This document shows positions 8,234 through 16,388 of a stretch of 27,011 nt of DNA, piece after piece. Position 1 is the first letter of the stretch; every line of letters starts with the position of its first letter. The DNA comes from an uncultured Candidatus Saccharibacteria bacterium (GTDB taxonomy: Bacteria > Patescibacteriota > Saccharimonadia > Saccharimonadales > Saccharimonadaceae), in the NCBI GenBank assembly GCA_938036845.1, contig CALHWA010000072.1:1-27011 (forward strand). The letters run 5' to 3'. The notes under the pieces are model-generated. The model searched no databases. It was given only the letters and a program-made list of their open reading frames with translations, and was not told the DNA's origin. The position numbers and the translations under genes are program-made.

Positions 8234-9904
8234 CTAGCGCTTCCAGTTCCAGCCAAGGTTAATTCGCCCAAAGAAGATCTGCCGCAACCGATTAAGCACT
8301 GGCTCGGCCTCTTTAAGCCGCAGTCGCCGGCTGAACCATATATAAACCGCAAAGCTCACTACTGTGATCATAATAAATTTCGGGAAGGCAAGGAAGAAAC
8401 TCTTATCGTTCGTGCCGAAGGGGATCATCACCACACTCAGGTAGGCAGCCAAACCAGTTGGCACTGCAGCAATGACCATCTTGTAGATGCTGTTGATGAA
8501 GCCACGATCAAACAGCCTCGGCATGCGCCGCCCCATGAAGAAGAAGAGGACAATCACCTCTACCACGGCAGTGATAGACTGTGCCCAGGCTAGGCCATAG
8601 CCTGGGTTTTGGTTCTTTGACCAGAGATTTACCAAGATAATCGCCAAGATAATATTAAACCCAATCGCAAAGAACGAGATATAAAGCGGCGTCTTGGTAT
8701 CTTGCTGCGCGTAGAAGCTACGGGCTGCAATATGATAAATCGTGCGGAAAAATATCGTCAAAACCAGCACACCAAGAAAGCCCGATATCACCGGGTCACC
8801 CCCGTTGTGGATAAAGCTCACCACATAGCCCCGTGCAAAGTAAGTAATGACCGCCACTGGCAATGCCAGCCAAATAATCACCCGGATCATCACCTGCAAC
8901 TCCTTGCGGAAGAGATCCTCGCGCCCTGCCCCCAGGTGCTCCGTCATTTGCGGAAAGGCTGCGTTGCTAATCGCTACACCAATCAAGTTCACTGGCATCA
9001 ACGACAATGCCGACGCCTGCTGGTAAGCCCGCACCGTCCCATCAGCCATACGCGAGGCGAGGTTTGTCTCCACAAGGCCATTGAGGTAGTCAATCCCTTG
9101 GTCGAGTGAACGCGTCCGCAGCAAGCGCAGCACCTGGCGAAAGCTCTTGTTCCTCCGCCTGATCGTAAAGCGATAGTCAAAGTCCAGCCCCAGTAGGCCG
9201 ATCGAGCTCACAATCAACTGCAGCACTGAGCCTAGCACCACACCCAGTGCCACACCCATAATGCCACCCTCAAACACTTGCCAGCCAAAGATATTAATAC
9301 CGTTCGTAAAGAAGGTTGCACCAATGATGATACCAATATTGTAGATCGTTGGCGCCAGCGCATAGAAAGTAAAGCGCCCAATCGCCTGCTGCATGCTCGC
9401 AATGACGGTAGAGATAGAGAAGAGGAATGGATTGACCGCAATCACGCGCATCATACTCACTGCCAGGCTCCGCCCCGACTCGCTGAGCCCCGGCCCCACC
9501 ACAACATTCACGAGCGGCTCGGCAAAGATCATAATCAAAATACTTGCCGCTAAGGTGGTGAGCGCTAAGAAATTGATCAAGCTCGAGCTCAGATCCCACG
9601 CTGACTGCTTATTGCCTGATGCCAAGCGCTGGTTGAACACTGGTATAAAGGATACACTCAATGCCCCAGACACCAGCACAAAGAACATGAAGTCGGGGAT
9701 AGTAAAGGCTACGGTATAGGCATCAGCACCCACTTTGTAGGTGTCGTAGTACATACCATTGATGAGCCGCTCACGGTACATCCCCAAGACGCTCGACAGC
9801 AGTGTCGAGCCCGCCAGGAGGGCAGCAGCATTCTTGATGTTTAGTTTGCTATTTGCTTTGGCGACGACTGAGCGGACACGCCGACGATTTGCTCCATGTG
9901 CCAC
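8234..9904 (-). CDS. murJ: Lipid II flippase MurJ
   Basis: MurJ moves lipid II across the membrane for peptidoglycan synthesis. The protein is 556 residues, with the MATE-like pattern of 13-14 hydrophobic helices. Family landmarks include STLLSSVLGMYRERL near the N-terminus, TIPDFMFFVLVSGALSVSF and FIPVFNQRL in TM2, and YFARGYVVSFIHNGG in the second half. I chose the GTG at 9904 because AGGGAGG lies 5 nt upstream; the longer frame from 9979 would overlap ftsH by 59 bp. It follows ftsH by 16 nt and precedes lepA by 3 nt, so the three are co-transcribed. The N-terminus before TM1 is basic (NRRRVRSVVAK). TAG stop. Confidence 0.95.
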   Translation of the reverse strand: MAHGANRRRVRSVVAKANSKLNIKNAAALLAGSTLLSSVLGMYRERLINGMYYDTYKVGADAYTVAFTIPDFMFFVLVSGALSVSFIPVFNQRLASGNKQSAWDLSSSLINFLALTTLAASILIMIFAEPLVNVVVGPGLSESGRSLAVSMMRVIAVNPFLFSISTVIASMQQAIGRFTFYALAPTIYNIGIIIGATFFTNGINIFGWQVFEGGIMGVALGVVLGSVLQLIVSSIGLLGLDFDYRFTIRRRNKSFRQVLRLLRTRSLDQGIDYLNGLVETNLASRMADGTVRAYQQASALSLMPVNLIGVAISNAAFPQMTEHLGAGREDLFRKELQVMIRVIIWLALPVAVITYFARGYVVSFIHNGGDPVISGFLGVLVLTIFFRTIYHIAARSFYAQQDTKTPLYISFFAIGFNIILAIILVNLWSKNQNPGYGLAWAQSITAVVEVIVLFFFMGRRMPRLFDRGFINSIYKMVIAAVPTGLAAYLSVVMIPFGTNDKSFFLAFPKFIMITVVSFAVYIWFSRRLRLKEAEPVLNRLRQIFFGRINLGWNWKR

Positions 9905-9920
9905 TGATACCTCCCTGCTC

Positions 9921-11765
9921 CTAGTGGAGCTTGGCCTCCATTGGCAAAGTGGCATCTGCCATCGCAGCCTTAGCTTCATCTTCTTCTAGTGTTTCGTGAA
10001 CAAGCAGCTCATCTTTGAGCTTCTCTAGCGCTGGACGGTTGTGCGAGAGGACAATCTCAGCACGGCGAGAAGCCTCTTTGATAAGCGCCTCTACCTCGTG
10101 GTCAATCGCCTCAGCAGTCGCATCACTATATGGTCGCTCGTGGGTGATCTTATCGAACACCATACCACCGTTATCTTCATGGAAGACCTGGTCGCGGAGC
10201 TTTGCACCCATGCCCTGCTCAATCACCATATCACGGGCAATCTCCGTCGCTTTGCGTAGATCACTGCCCGCTCCCGTCGTAATACCATCATCGCCATAGA
10301 TCAACTTCTCGGCAATCCGCCCACCCATTGCTCGGGCCAGGATATCCTTAAACTCGTATACATTGGTGTAGCTTTTGTCTTCTGGGGGTAAGAACCATGT
10401 CACGCCACCCGTACCACCACGCGGGATGATAGTCACCTTATGCACCGGATCGCTATCCGGCAAGACGTGCCCCACAATAGCATGACCCGCCTCGTGGTAC
10501 GCCGTGAGTTCTTTCTCATGGTCGGTCATTACCTTGGCTTTGCGCTCGGGACCAATCGCCACCTTCTCAAAGGCCTCGGTCAGGTCTTGGTTGGTGATCG
10601 TCTTCTTGCCGCGGCGCGCTGCAATAATCGCTGCTTCGTTGGCCATGTTCGCGAGGTCGGCACCGCTGCTACCGGCTGTCTTGGCAGCAAGCTTGTCGAG
10701 GTCAACCGATGCATCGGTTGGTTTGTTCTTGAAGTGCACCTTAAGGATTGCCTCACGGTCTTTGCGCTCGGGCAGGCTAATCGTCGTATGGCGGTCAAAG
10801 CGGCCTGGGCGCAACAATGCTGGGTCGAGCACATCGGCCCGGTTGGTTGCCGCTAGGATAATCACGTTTGTATCAGCCTCAAAGCCGTCCATCTCTACCA
10901 AAATCTGGTTCAACGTCTGCTCGCGCTCGTCGTGACCGCCGCCCATGCCAGAGCCACGTTTACGTCCCACGGCGTCAATCTCATCAATGAAGATAATGGC
11001 TGGCGCATTCTTCTTGGCCTTGGCAAAGAGGTCGCGTACCCGGCTTGCCCCCACACCAACAAACATCTCCACAAACTCTGAGCCACTAATGGAAAAGAAC
11101 GGTACGTTAGCCTCGCCTGCAACCGCTCGCGCTAGCATTGTCTTACCAGTACCGGGGTTACCGACGAGGAGAATCCCTTTAGGAATCTTAGCGCCGAGGC
11201 TCTGATATTTCTTGGGATGCTTAAGGAAGTCCACCACCTCTTGCAAATCTTGCTTGGCGTTTTCGTTGCCAGCAATGTCATCAAATACTACCCGCTCTTT
11301 ATCAAGGCCATACAGCTTGGCCTTACTCTTGCCAAAGCCCATCGCTTGGCTATTCTGCCCCTGGGCTTGGCGCATCATAAACATAAAGAGAACACCAAAC
11401 AACACGACCGACAGGACAATTGGTGCGAGATTCCAAAACAATAGGCCCGTCTGTGACTCATTTTGCACCTTCACCTCTGTTTTGTCGTGCTTGAGCCCTT
11501 GGGTATAGATAGTGCCGTTTTCTTTGAGGCTGCGCTCGGTTGGTTTAGACTGGCCTTTGGGCGTAACAGTCAGCTCATTGCCTTGGATCTCGATCTTGGC
11601 AATTTTGCCATTATTTGCTCGGTTCACCACGTCCGAGAGCGGCACCTCCTTGAGGTTGGCCTGCGGCGAATTAATCGCCCAAAATGCCAGCACACCCAGC
11701 ACCACAATCGCCCAAAACAGCCCTAGACGCAGGGCATTGGTCGCTTTCGACGGTTTTTTATTCAT
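9921..11765 (-). CDS. ftsH: ATP-dependent zinc metalloprotease FtsH
   Basis: FtsH is a membrane-anchored AAA+ protease degrading unstable membrane and cytoplasmic proteins. Numbering from the ATG at 11765 (614 aa): TM1 about 13-32, periplasmic domain about 35-103, TM2 about 112-131, Walker A GNPGTGKT (202-209), Walker B IIFIDE (257-262), SRH with [20 protein letters not shown], and zinc site HEAGH (424-428) with a later Asp in [10 protein letters not shown] as probable third ligand. The length is typical. The GTG 12 nt upstream is unlikely because the AAAGGAG SD touches it; that SD is 11 nt from the chosen ATG. A TACAAT box (11818-11823, minus) overlaps the tilS stop and may supply a promoter. 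TAG stop. Confidence 0.96.
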   Translation of the reverse strand: MNKKPSKATNALRLGLFWAIVVLGVLAFWAINSPQANLKEVPLSDVVNRANNGKIAKIEIQGNELTVTPKGQSKPTERSLKENGTIYTQGLKHDKTEVKVQNESQTGLLFWNLAPIVLSVVLFGVLFMFMMRQAQGQNSQAMGFGKSKAKLYGLDKERVVFDDIAGNENAKQDLQEVVDFLKHPKKYQSLGAKIPKGILLVGNPGTGKTMLARAVAGEANVPFFSISGSEFVEMFVGVGASRVRDLFAKAKKNAPAIIFIDEIDAVGRKRGSGMGGGHDEREQTLNQILVEMDGFEADTNVIILAATNRADVLDPALLRPGRFDRHTTISLPERKDREAILKVHFKNKPTDASVDLDKLAAKTAGSSGADLANMANEAAIIAARRGKKTITNQDLTEAFEKVAIGPERKAKVMTDHEKELTAYHEAGHAIVGHVLPDSDPVHKVTIIPRGGTGGVTWFLPPEDKSYTNVYEFKDILARAMGGRIAEKLIYGDDGITTGAGSDLRKATEIARDMVIEQGMGAKLRDQVFHEDNGGMVFDKITHERPYSDATAEAIDHEVEALIKEASRRAEIVLSHNRPALEKLKDELLVHETLEEDEAKAAMADATLPMEAKLH

Positions 11766-11815
11766 CAGGGAACTCACTCCTTTCGTTCGCTTGCATTCTC
11801 ACACAGTAATCTGAT

Positions 11816-12664
11816 CTATTGTACCACTTCTACAGTGAATTGCCGAGGGCCAAACTGCAAATACACTCCATCGCCCACCACATGGCGGCTACCTGGACGA
11901 GCAGTCTTGATGGCTAGCACCGCACGCTCAAGCCGCGGACGGGTTGGGCGCGGCGCACCCGCCCACATAATCATCGCACCCAATAGTTCCTGAGCGCTTG
12001 CTTCGTCGATCATAATCAATCCATAGCGCTCAGCCGCAAACTGCGGCAAGAGGTGTTGCACTTCATCATTAATCGTATGGCGCAGGGCGAGTTGCCGATG
12101 TCGCAACGAGGTAATCTGCGCCGCCTGCTCTGCCGTGAGGAGCCGCTGAATGCAGCGCCGCAGCCGATTGCGCGTGTAGCGGTCACTCGCATTCGTCTCA
12201 TCCTCTACCCATTCCAGGCGATGAGCCAGTGCATAGGCGCGAATATCTGCCTTGCGCCAGCCCAGTAGTGGCCGCTCCACCCCAGGACGGTTCAGCACGG
12301 CCAGCCCACGCCAGCCCGTCCCACGCACCAGGTTAAGCGCCACTGTTTCTACCAAATCGTCCAAGTGGTGTGCTGTTACCACTGGTGCTTGGTACTGCGC
12401 TGCTGTATCGAGCAAAAAATCATACCGAGCCTCTCGCGCTGCTGCCTCGCTCGCATCTGGCCCAAGCTCAAGCCGGGTAGACACAAAGGGTAGTCCATAG
12501 CGCGCCGCCAGTGCTGCTACAAAGCGCGCATCCGCCGCCGATGCTTCACCCCGGATCCCATGATCGACATGCGCCACAATCAATGGCTCCGCTGCCTGCG
12601 CTGCCATCACATCCAAGAGCACTACACTATCCACACCACCAGACACTGCAACAAGATACGCCAT
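11816..12664 (-). CDS. tilS: tRNA(Ile)-lysidine synthetase TilS
   Basis: TilS puts lysidine on C34 of tRNA-Ile2(CAU), so that it reads AUA and is charged with Ile. The PP-loop SGGVDS is at residues 8-13, followed by AHVDHGIRGEAS, then TAHHLDDLVET and the VLNRPGVERPLLGWRK region. The protein has 282 residues and so is a short type lacking the long C-terminal domains of E. coli TilS. I chose ATG 12664 over an upstream TTG because a promoter with a 17-nt spacer ends 6 nt before it. Its probable substrate gene is in this window (17060-17135). TAG stop. Confidence 0.92.
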   Translation of the reverse strand: MAYLVAVSGGVDSVVLLDVMAAQAAEPLIVAHVDHGIRGEASAADARFVAALAARYGLPFVSTRLELGPDASEAAAREARYDFLLDTAAQYQAPVVTAHHLDDLVETVALNLVRGTGWRGLAVLNRPGVERPLLGWRKADIRAYALAHRLEWVEDETNASDRYTRNRLRRCIQRLLTAEQAAQITSLRHRQLALRHTINDEVQHLLPQFAAERYGLIMIDEASAQELLGAMIMWAGAPRPTRPRLERAVLAIKTARPGSRHVVGDGVYLQFGPRQFTVEVVQ

Positions 12665-12670
12665 GGCAAT

Positions 12671-12699
12671 AGTATATTCATTTTGCAAAGAGGAGTAAA
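12671..12699 (-). promoter_or_regulatory. Promoter of tilS, leaderless arrangement
   Basis: Minus strand: TTTACT (-35, 4 of 6), 17-nt spacer, TATACT (-10, 5 of 6), then 6 nt (ATTGCC) before the ATG at 12664. There is no SD between the -10 box and the start. Confidence 0.7.
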
Positions 12700-12743
12700 T
12701 ACTAGTTTTATTATGTGTAATATGCTAGGCGTACAACACACAC

Positions 12744-12772
12744 AAGCCGCCCAAGAGGAGGAACGGCGGCTT
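12744..12772. repeat. Perfect 8-bp inverted repeat with SD-like loop
   Basis: AAGCCGCC, a 13-nt loop, then GGCGGCTT. On the plus strand the loop carries AGAGGAGGA, and a second AGAGGAGGAGG follows at 12780-12790; both resemble SD sequences. After that come overlapping small hairpins (GTAGC/GCTAC and TACTAC/GTAGTA, about 12791-12814). There is no U-tract directly after the stem in either direction. It could be a terminator-like element for minus-strand transcripts or part of a small RNA. Confidence 0.45.
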
Positions 12773-12857
12773 GCATGATAGAGGAGGAGGTAGCGTGTGC
12801 TACTACAGGTAGTATGCCCCGTCTTGCTTAAATGGAGCTGAAAGTGGACACTCTTTG

Positions 12858-12960
12858 CTATTTTAGCAATACACCGATGCAAGCCAGCGCGGCAGAGTCT
12901 TCACCAGTGAGCTTCTTGTAGGCTCTAGAGTCTCGCAATGTGGTCGCAGCTTTTCGTCAT
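12858..12960 (-). pseudogene. Remnant of a small ORF (frameshifted)
   Basis: On the minus strand an ATG at 12960 begins MTKS. Removing one base in the AAAA run (12951-12954) gives an open frame continuing KAATTLRDSRAYKKL, then TGEDSAALACIGVLLK, to TAG at 12858. As it stands the frame is broken. The peptide has protein-like composition, but I recognise no family. It may be a decayed gene or chance. Confidence 0.25.
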
Positions 12961-12972
12961 ATACAGCAAAGC

Positions 12973-13237
12973 AATGGGCTGCGCCCTATGCAATTTGCAT
13001 CATAATATTCTCTGTTTTTATGAAGAATGCGGTAGTATATTCAATTTTTTCTTTTTCTCCTAATTACCCAGGTTTTAGCAATTTCTACTCTTTTCCTCTA
13101 TACCGCTCTACTCTCAGAAGTAGCAGAAAATAAAAAAGACTAATGCGATGGTGTCGAGCTAAAAAGCTCACAATCCTAGACTATTACGCAGTCAAAACTA
13201 AGAAAGCGAAAATACCTCAGCTACAAAACAGATCTCT
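12973..13237. other. Intergenic stretch without a recognisable gene
   Basis: Between the remnant and the flavoprotein gene I see only short inverted repeats: GGGC/GCCC near 12976, ATGCAA/TTGCAT at about 12988-13000, and GAGCT/AGCTC near 13156. The part from 13010 to 13140 is AT-rich. No ORF with coding character and no RNA family I know. Confidence 0.5.
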
Positions 13238-14626
13238 CTACTTACGCGACAGCTTACTCGCCGCCGTTCGCACTGCCTCGCTCCACGTCAGGAAAACGTG
13301 TGGGAGCTCTGCTAGCTGCTCAGCAGTGAGGTCGTGCTTGATAGCGAGCGTGACCTCTTGGATGAGCTCACTAGCATGCGGAGCGACGATCGTCCCGCCG
13401 AGCAATACCCCTTGTTTGTCGCTAATGAGCTTGACGAACCCCTCGCGGAAGTCACTTGTATTGCTGCGAGCAATCATCCCGAGCGGCACCAACACCTTGT
13501 TGATCTTGAGATCGCGCTTAATACAGTCATCTTCATTAAAGCCCACACTAGCTACCTCTGGATAGATAAAGGTGGCGCGTGGCACCAGCTCGTAGTCGAG
13601 CGTCATTTGCGATTTGGGGTGCAGGATGTTGTGCGCCGTCAGCCGCCCCTCACTCAAGACGGTGTGGGTTGGCACATCATTACCTAGCACATGGCCCGCC
13701 GCATAGATATGCCGCACGTTGGTCTGGAAGAATTGGTTGACCTCAACACCGCCATCAGGCGAATACGTTACCTCGGCATTATCAAGCCCAATATCAATGG
13801 TTGGCTCTGGCTTGGTTGCTACCAAAACACGCTCTACCTCCATCGTCCGCTCAATACCACCACGGATGTATTGGACGATCACATTACCACTTGGGCCACG
13901 CATGAGGGAGCGAATCGTCGTTTGCGTTAGGACTGACAGTGGTTGGTCGCGCTGCAGGAGGCTGCTCACTGCCTCACTGACCTCTTCGTCCTCAGTTGGC
14001 AAAATGCGCGATGACTGCTCTGCCACCGACACCGTGCTGCCAAAGGTTGCAAAGAAATGCGCCAGCTCAATCGCCACCGTCGTTGCACCGATGATCAACA
14101 GGCTGCGAGGCGGGCGGCTCAGCTTGAGGGCAGCACGCGGCGTGAGCCAGTCGATTGTCTCAATGCCCGCAATCGCTGGCTGGGTCACGTGTGCCCCTGT
14201 CGCGATCAAGATATGCCCCGCTGTTACTTCATGGTCGCCAATCGTCACGGTGTGCTGGTCGCGCAAGACACCTTTGCCGTAGAATGTGTCAATCCCTTGT
14301 TGGTTATAATAGTGCTCGTTATCGCCCGCACCAGTTCGCTCTACCACTGTATTTTTCCAATGCTGGATGGCCGGGTAGTCAAAATCCACTCGCGATGTAT
14401 CAAGCCCAAACTGGTGACCGCGTTGGATGCGATTGTAGAGTTGTGCCACACCCAGCAACGTCTTAACGGGGATATCTCCCCAATTGGGCGTTTCACCACC
14501 AAATGTATCTGCCTCAACCAGCCCCACCTTCTTATCTGCCCGGGCCGCCACCAAAGCTGCAGTACTGCCAGCTGCACCACTACCCAGCACCAACAAATCA
14601 TAATCGTAGCGTGGTCGTCGTATCAT
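13238..14626 (-). CDS. Disulfide-reductase-family flavoprotein lacking the redox cysteines
   Basis: 462 residues, the length and layout of dihydrolipoamide dehydrogenase/mercuric reductase. FAD motif GSGAAG (15-20) is intact. The active-site segment reads GGETPNWGDIPVK, so the two Cys of GGTCxxxGCxP are Thr46 and Asp51. The NAD(P) Rossmann loop is GATTVAIE rather than GxGxxG. The second FAD motif has AAGHV where family members have A-GD-V, and the C-terminal HPT-SE motif reads FLTWSE without His. It cannot do classical disulfide reduction; it may be an NADH- or quinone-type flavoenzyme or a FAD-binding protein. Its mRNA has a real leader: AAGGAG lies 9 nt before the ATG. TAG stop. Confidence 0.88.
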   Translation of the reverse strand: MIRRPRYDYDLLVLGSGAAGSTAALVAARADKKVGLVEADTFGGETPNWGDIPVKTLLGVAQLYNRIQRGHQFGLDTSRVDFDYPAIQHWKNTVVERTGAGDNEHYYNQQGIDTFYGKGVLRDQHTVTIGDHEVTAGHILIATGAHVTQPAIAGIETIDWLTPRAALKLSRPPRSLLIIGATTVAIELAHFFATFGSTVSVAEQSSRILPTEDEEVSEAVSSLLQRDQPLSVLTQTTIRSLMRGPSGNVIVQYIRGGIERTMEVERVLVATKPEPTIDIGLDNAEVTYSPDGGVEVNQFFQTNVRHIYAAGHVLGNDVPTHTVLSEGRLTAHNILHPKSQMTLDYELVPRATFIYPEVASVGFNEDDCIKRDLKINKVLVPLGMIARSNTSDFREGFVKLISDKQGVLLGGTIVAPHASELIQEVTLAIKHDLTAEQLAELPHVFLTWSEAVRTAASKLSRK

Positions 14627-14635
14627 GTGGTGGTT

Positions 14636-14671
14636 CTCCTTAACTCCTGATTGGGCGTTTTCTCTATTATA
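14636..14671 (-). promoter_or_regulatory. -10 box and Shine-Dalgarno site of the flavoprotein gene
   Basis: Minus strand: TATAAT at 14666-14671, followed by a leader of about 33 nt, with AAGGAG at 14636-14641, 9 nt before the ATG. No good -35 is visible. This gene contrasts with the leaderless ones in the window. Confidence 0.65.
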
Positions 14672-14737
14672 CCACTGGCCTGGGCAAAAAAGAACGCCAA
14701 AACACTCGCCTGAGCCCTAGCCTTCTTGCCAATTCTC

Positions 14738-14746
14738 TGCTATAAT
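14738..14746 (+). promoter_or_regulatory. Extended -10 of the first tRNA gene
   Basis: TGCTATAAT (extended -10), 11 nt before the first base of the tRNA. No clear -35 is present, as expected with the TGn extension. Confidence 0.65.
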
Positions 14747-14757
14747 GCGTCATGTTT

Positions 14758-14834
14758 GGCACCGTAGCTCAGCCGGTTAGAGCGCAGGACTCATAAGCCT
14801 GAGGTCACTGGTTCGATCCCAGTCGGTGCTACCA
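14758..14834 (+). tRNA. tRNA with CAU anticodon, probably elongator Met
   Basis: Full cloverleaf of 77 nt with encoded CCA. The acceptor stem GGCACCG pairs with CGGTGCT (first pair G-U). D stem GCTC/GAGC, anticodon loop CTCATAA, T loop GGTTCGATCCC. The anticodon stem is CAGGA/GCCTG, with an A-G mismatch next to the loop. It lacks the initiator features (C1-A72 mismatch, three GC pairs). The stretch GGTCACTGGTTCGA resembles elongator Met tRNA. Ile2 is the alternative and cannot be excluded by eye. Confidence 0.9.
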
Positions 14835-14845
14835 GATATGATAGG

Positions 14846-14877
14846 CGGCGTGCAGTGAGTATGCCGTTTTATTTTTT
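14846..14877 (+). terminator. Intrinsic terminator after the tRNA
   Basis: Stem CGGCGT/ATGCCG (one G-U pair) with a 9-nt loop, followed by TTTTATTTTTT. Confidence 0.65.
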
Positions 14878-14998
14878 GTTCATGATTACTACTTAGCTTG
14901 CAGTGTATAGATGAATATCCTAAAGAGATATTCAATTTTGAGACCGAAACGAGAAAAGACACGCGAGGATAGAGTGCAATGGAGTGCAGAGTGCTCAA

Positions 14999-15188
14999 TC
15001 ACTCATCACGTGCATCATCCCCCATGAGCAAAAGCACCTCAGGCGCATCACCCAAGGTGCTTTCGATCGTTTAGAGTTCTACCTCTGCTAATTTGCTGTG
15101 GCGCGCGGCAATGAATGCCCGCAGCTCTGCCATACTACGCGACCGATTCCAAGTAGCGAGTATGGTTTCTTTCGTCTTTTTTTCGCAT
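14999..15188 (-). pseudogene. Broken small gene (about 62 aa if repaired)
   Basis: On the minus strand AGAGGG precedes ATG at 15188. The frame is lost at a run of seven A; with six A it reads MRKKTKETILATWNRSRSMA, then ELRAFIAARHSKLAEVEL, to TAA at 15071-15073. The same frame continues after that TAA with TIESTLGDAPEVLLLMG and DDARDE to TGA at 14999-15001. Both halves look like real protein, so this seems to be one small gene with a frameshift and a nonsense codon. I recognise no family. Sequencing error at the A-run, decay, or programmed slippage are all possible; the in-frame TAA favours decay. Confidence 0.5.
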
Positions 15189-15598
15189 ATCTACCCTCTT
15201 TTTGTGTTGTCATTATCGACCTACCTCGATCCTAGCATATATACGAACAAAATGCAAACAAATTATTTCTTATTTTAGTTTTTCTTGTTTATCCCTGTTA
15301 TCTCGGTATCCCTCACCATTCTAGGGCGGCCCTTTGCTTGCCGTACTATACGCCACCTCTCAGCCTATTTTGTTATCTCTGCCACGCGCTTACTTCTAAG
15401 TTATTCGCCAAGATGGCACGAGCCGTTGCTGGCTACACCAGAGGTGTGAACAGCGCTCACCGGTTCATGCCTGAGGTGAGACTCCACCAACTCGCATAGC
15501 ACTCATGGCATACTGCTAACCATCAGTAGTAGGGCTAATAGGGTGCTGAGACCAGCGCCAAACTTATTCTTCTTTCCACCTTCCCAAGACACCAAAGC
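15189..15598. other. Intergenic stretch with hairpins and coding-like fragments
   Basis: No intact gene. On the minus strand a fragment without start (15275-15364) reads IVRQAKGRPRMVRDTEITG before TAA, which looks like a lost C-terminus. Further on, several frames on both strands look partly coding, so none can be trusted. Hairpins include ACACC/GGTGT near 15444, CTCACC/GGTGAG near 15457-15481 and GGTGCTG/CAGCGCC near 15542-15559. A structured RNA is possible, but I cannot assign a family. Confidence 0.35.
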
Positions 15599-15622
15599 AA
15601 AAACCCTACCGTATGGTAGGGT
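15599..15622 (-). terminator. Intrinsic terminator after initiator tRNA
   Basis: On the minus strand ACCCTACC, loop ATAC, GGTAGGGT, then TTTTTG: a perfect 8-bp stem with U-tract, 9 nt downstream of the tRNA. Confidence 0.85.
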
Positions 15623-15629
15623 CCTTACC

Positions 15630-15708
<79 letters not shown>

Positions 15709-15719
15709 TTACGGTTCTT

Positions 15720-15749
15720 ATTCTACCAGTGATGAATGCCGATTGTCAA
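15720..15749 (-). promoter_or_regulatory. Promoter of initiator tRNA gene
   Basis: Minus strand TTGACA (perfect), 18-nt spacer, TAGAAT (5 of 6), ending 11 nt before the tRNA 5' end. One of the best promoters in the window, fitting a strongly expressed stable RNA. Confidence 0.85.
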
Positions 15750-15790
15750 GGATTTACCGCCTGAATGTCAAGATTTCCGCTCCTCGCCTG

Positions 15791-16249
15791 CTATTTATCC
15801 TTTTGCTGAGCCTGCTCAGCTGCACCACCAAAGAGGAAGGTCACCCACTGCTCGAGGTTGCTACTCTGTGTATCGGGGTTAGCGGGCTTGTCGGTTGGTG
15901 GATCGTGCGCCTCAGCACTATTCTTAGGTAGCACGATCACCTTCTCGCCAGGTGCCACGAGGCCGAGCTTCTCACGGGCAGCAAGCTCTTTGTACTCGTC
16001 ACTCTCACGGAAGTTCTTTTGGTATTGCAGCGTTTGCGTCTCAAGCTCGGTGAGGACAAGCTGCCGCCGTTTCGTCTCTAGCTCGCGCTGCTGCGTGTAG
16101 TTCTGCTGGAGACGTGCCACCGACTGCCAGGCAAGGTATGTCGCAATCACGAGCGCAAGCGCCAGCACAATGGTATTGAGCTGGAGATAATCATGCTTGA
16201 TCTTGTAGATGATGTGGCGCTTGGTAGTGTCGCTGAACACAAACTTCAT
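15791..16249 (-). CDS. FtsB/DivIC-like septum formation protein (152 aa)
   Basis: Bitopic division protein layout: cytoplasmic start of about 22 residues, one TM (about residues 24-42, LNTIVLALALVIATYLAW), then a coiled coil (about 44-100) rich in Q, E and R, ending in the typical YKELAAREKLGLVAPGEKV. That motif is the best evidence for the FtsB/DivIC family, which joins FtsL and FtsQ/DivIB at the septum. The C-terminal 45 residues are Pro/Gln-rich and lineage-specific. TATAAT lies 8 nt before the ATG, suggesting a leaderless mRNA. It is divergent from the 208-residue gene. TAG stop. Confidence 0.82.
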   Translation of the reverse strand: MKFVFSDTTKRHIIYKIKHDYLQLNTIVLALALVIATYLAWQSVARLQQNYTQQRELETKRRQLVLTELETQTLQYQKNFRESDEYKELAAREKLGLVAPGEKVIVLPKNSAEAHDPPTDKPANPDTQSSNLEQWVTFLFGGAAEQAQQKDK

Positions 16250-16257
16250 AGGCTTCT

Positions 16258-16263
16258 ATTATA
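16258..16263 (-). promoter_or_regulatory. -10 box of ftsB-like gene, near-leaderless
   Basis: TATAAT on the minus strand, 8 nt before the ATG at 16249. TTGCAG lies 18 nt upstream as a weak -35. No SD fits in the gap. Confidence 0.6.
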
Positions 16264-16350
16264 CCGTAGACCGCGCAGTTGCTGCAAAAGCTGCGGGCCA
16301 GCAAAAAACACGCTGCGCACCACAATTTTGGTTAAAAATCGCTCATAGAC

Positions 16351-16379
16351 TTGCCAGGTGTCGACCTCTGTGCTATAAC
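16351..16379 (+). promoter_or_regulatory. Promoter of the 208-aa gene, near-leaderless
   Basis: TTGCCA (5 of 6), 17-nt spacer, TGC plus TATAAC (5 of 6, extended), then 9 nt before ATG 16389. There is no SD. It fixes the start well inside a longer open frame that begins at 16209. Confidence 0.7.
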
Positions 16380-16388
16380 CAATGCAAG

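Noticed and set aside
8234..9979. Longer MurJ start at 9979 and longer FtsH start (GTG at 11777)
   Set aside because: The MurJ extension overlaps ftsH by 59 bp and is not membrane-like, while GTG 9904 has a good SD. For FtsH the SD touches the GTG.
10015..12500. Long plus-strand ORFs opposite ftsH and tilS
   Set aside because: They are shadows of the strongly supported minus-strand genes, rich in Ser and Arg and without start signals.
13080..13092. AATTTCTACTCTT, identical to the core of Cas12a direct repeats
   Set aside because: It occurs once, without the second half of the repeat, without spacers and without cas genes. Chance in an AT-rich gap.
14777..14998. 73-codon minus-strand ORF ending in DWDRTSDLRLMSPAL
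   Set aside because: Its C-terminal part is the antisense of the tRNA at 14758-14834, a well-known kind of spurious ORF.
15395..15560. Plus- and minus-strand frames with protein-like text (for example MARAVAGYTRGVNSAHRF)
   Set aside because: Several overlapping frames look equally good, none has a start signal, and the DNA is full of hairpins. No single reading can be supported.
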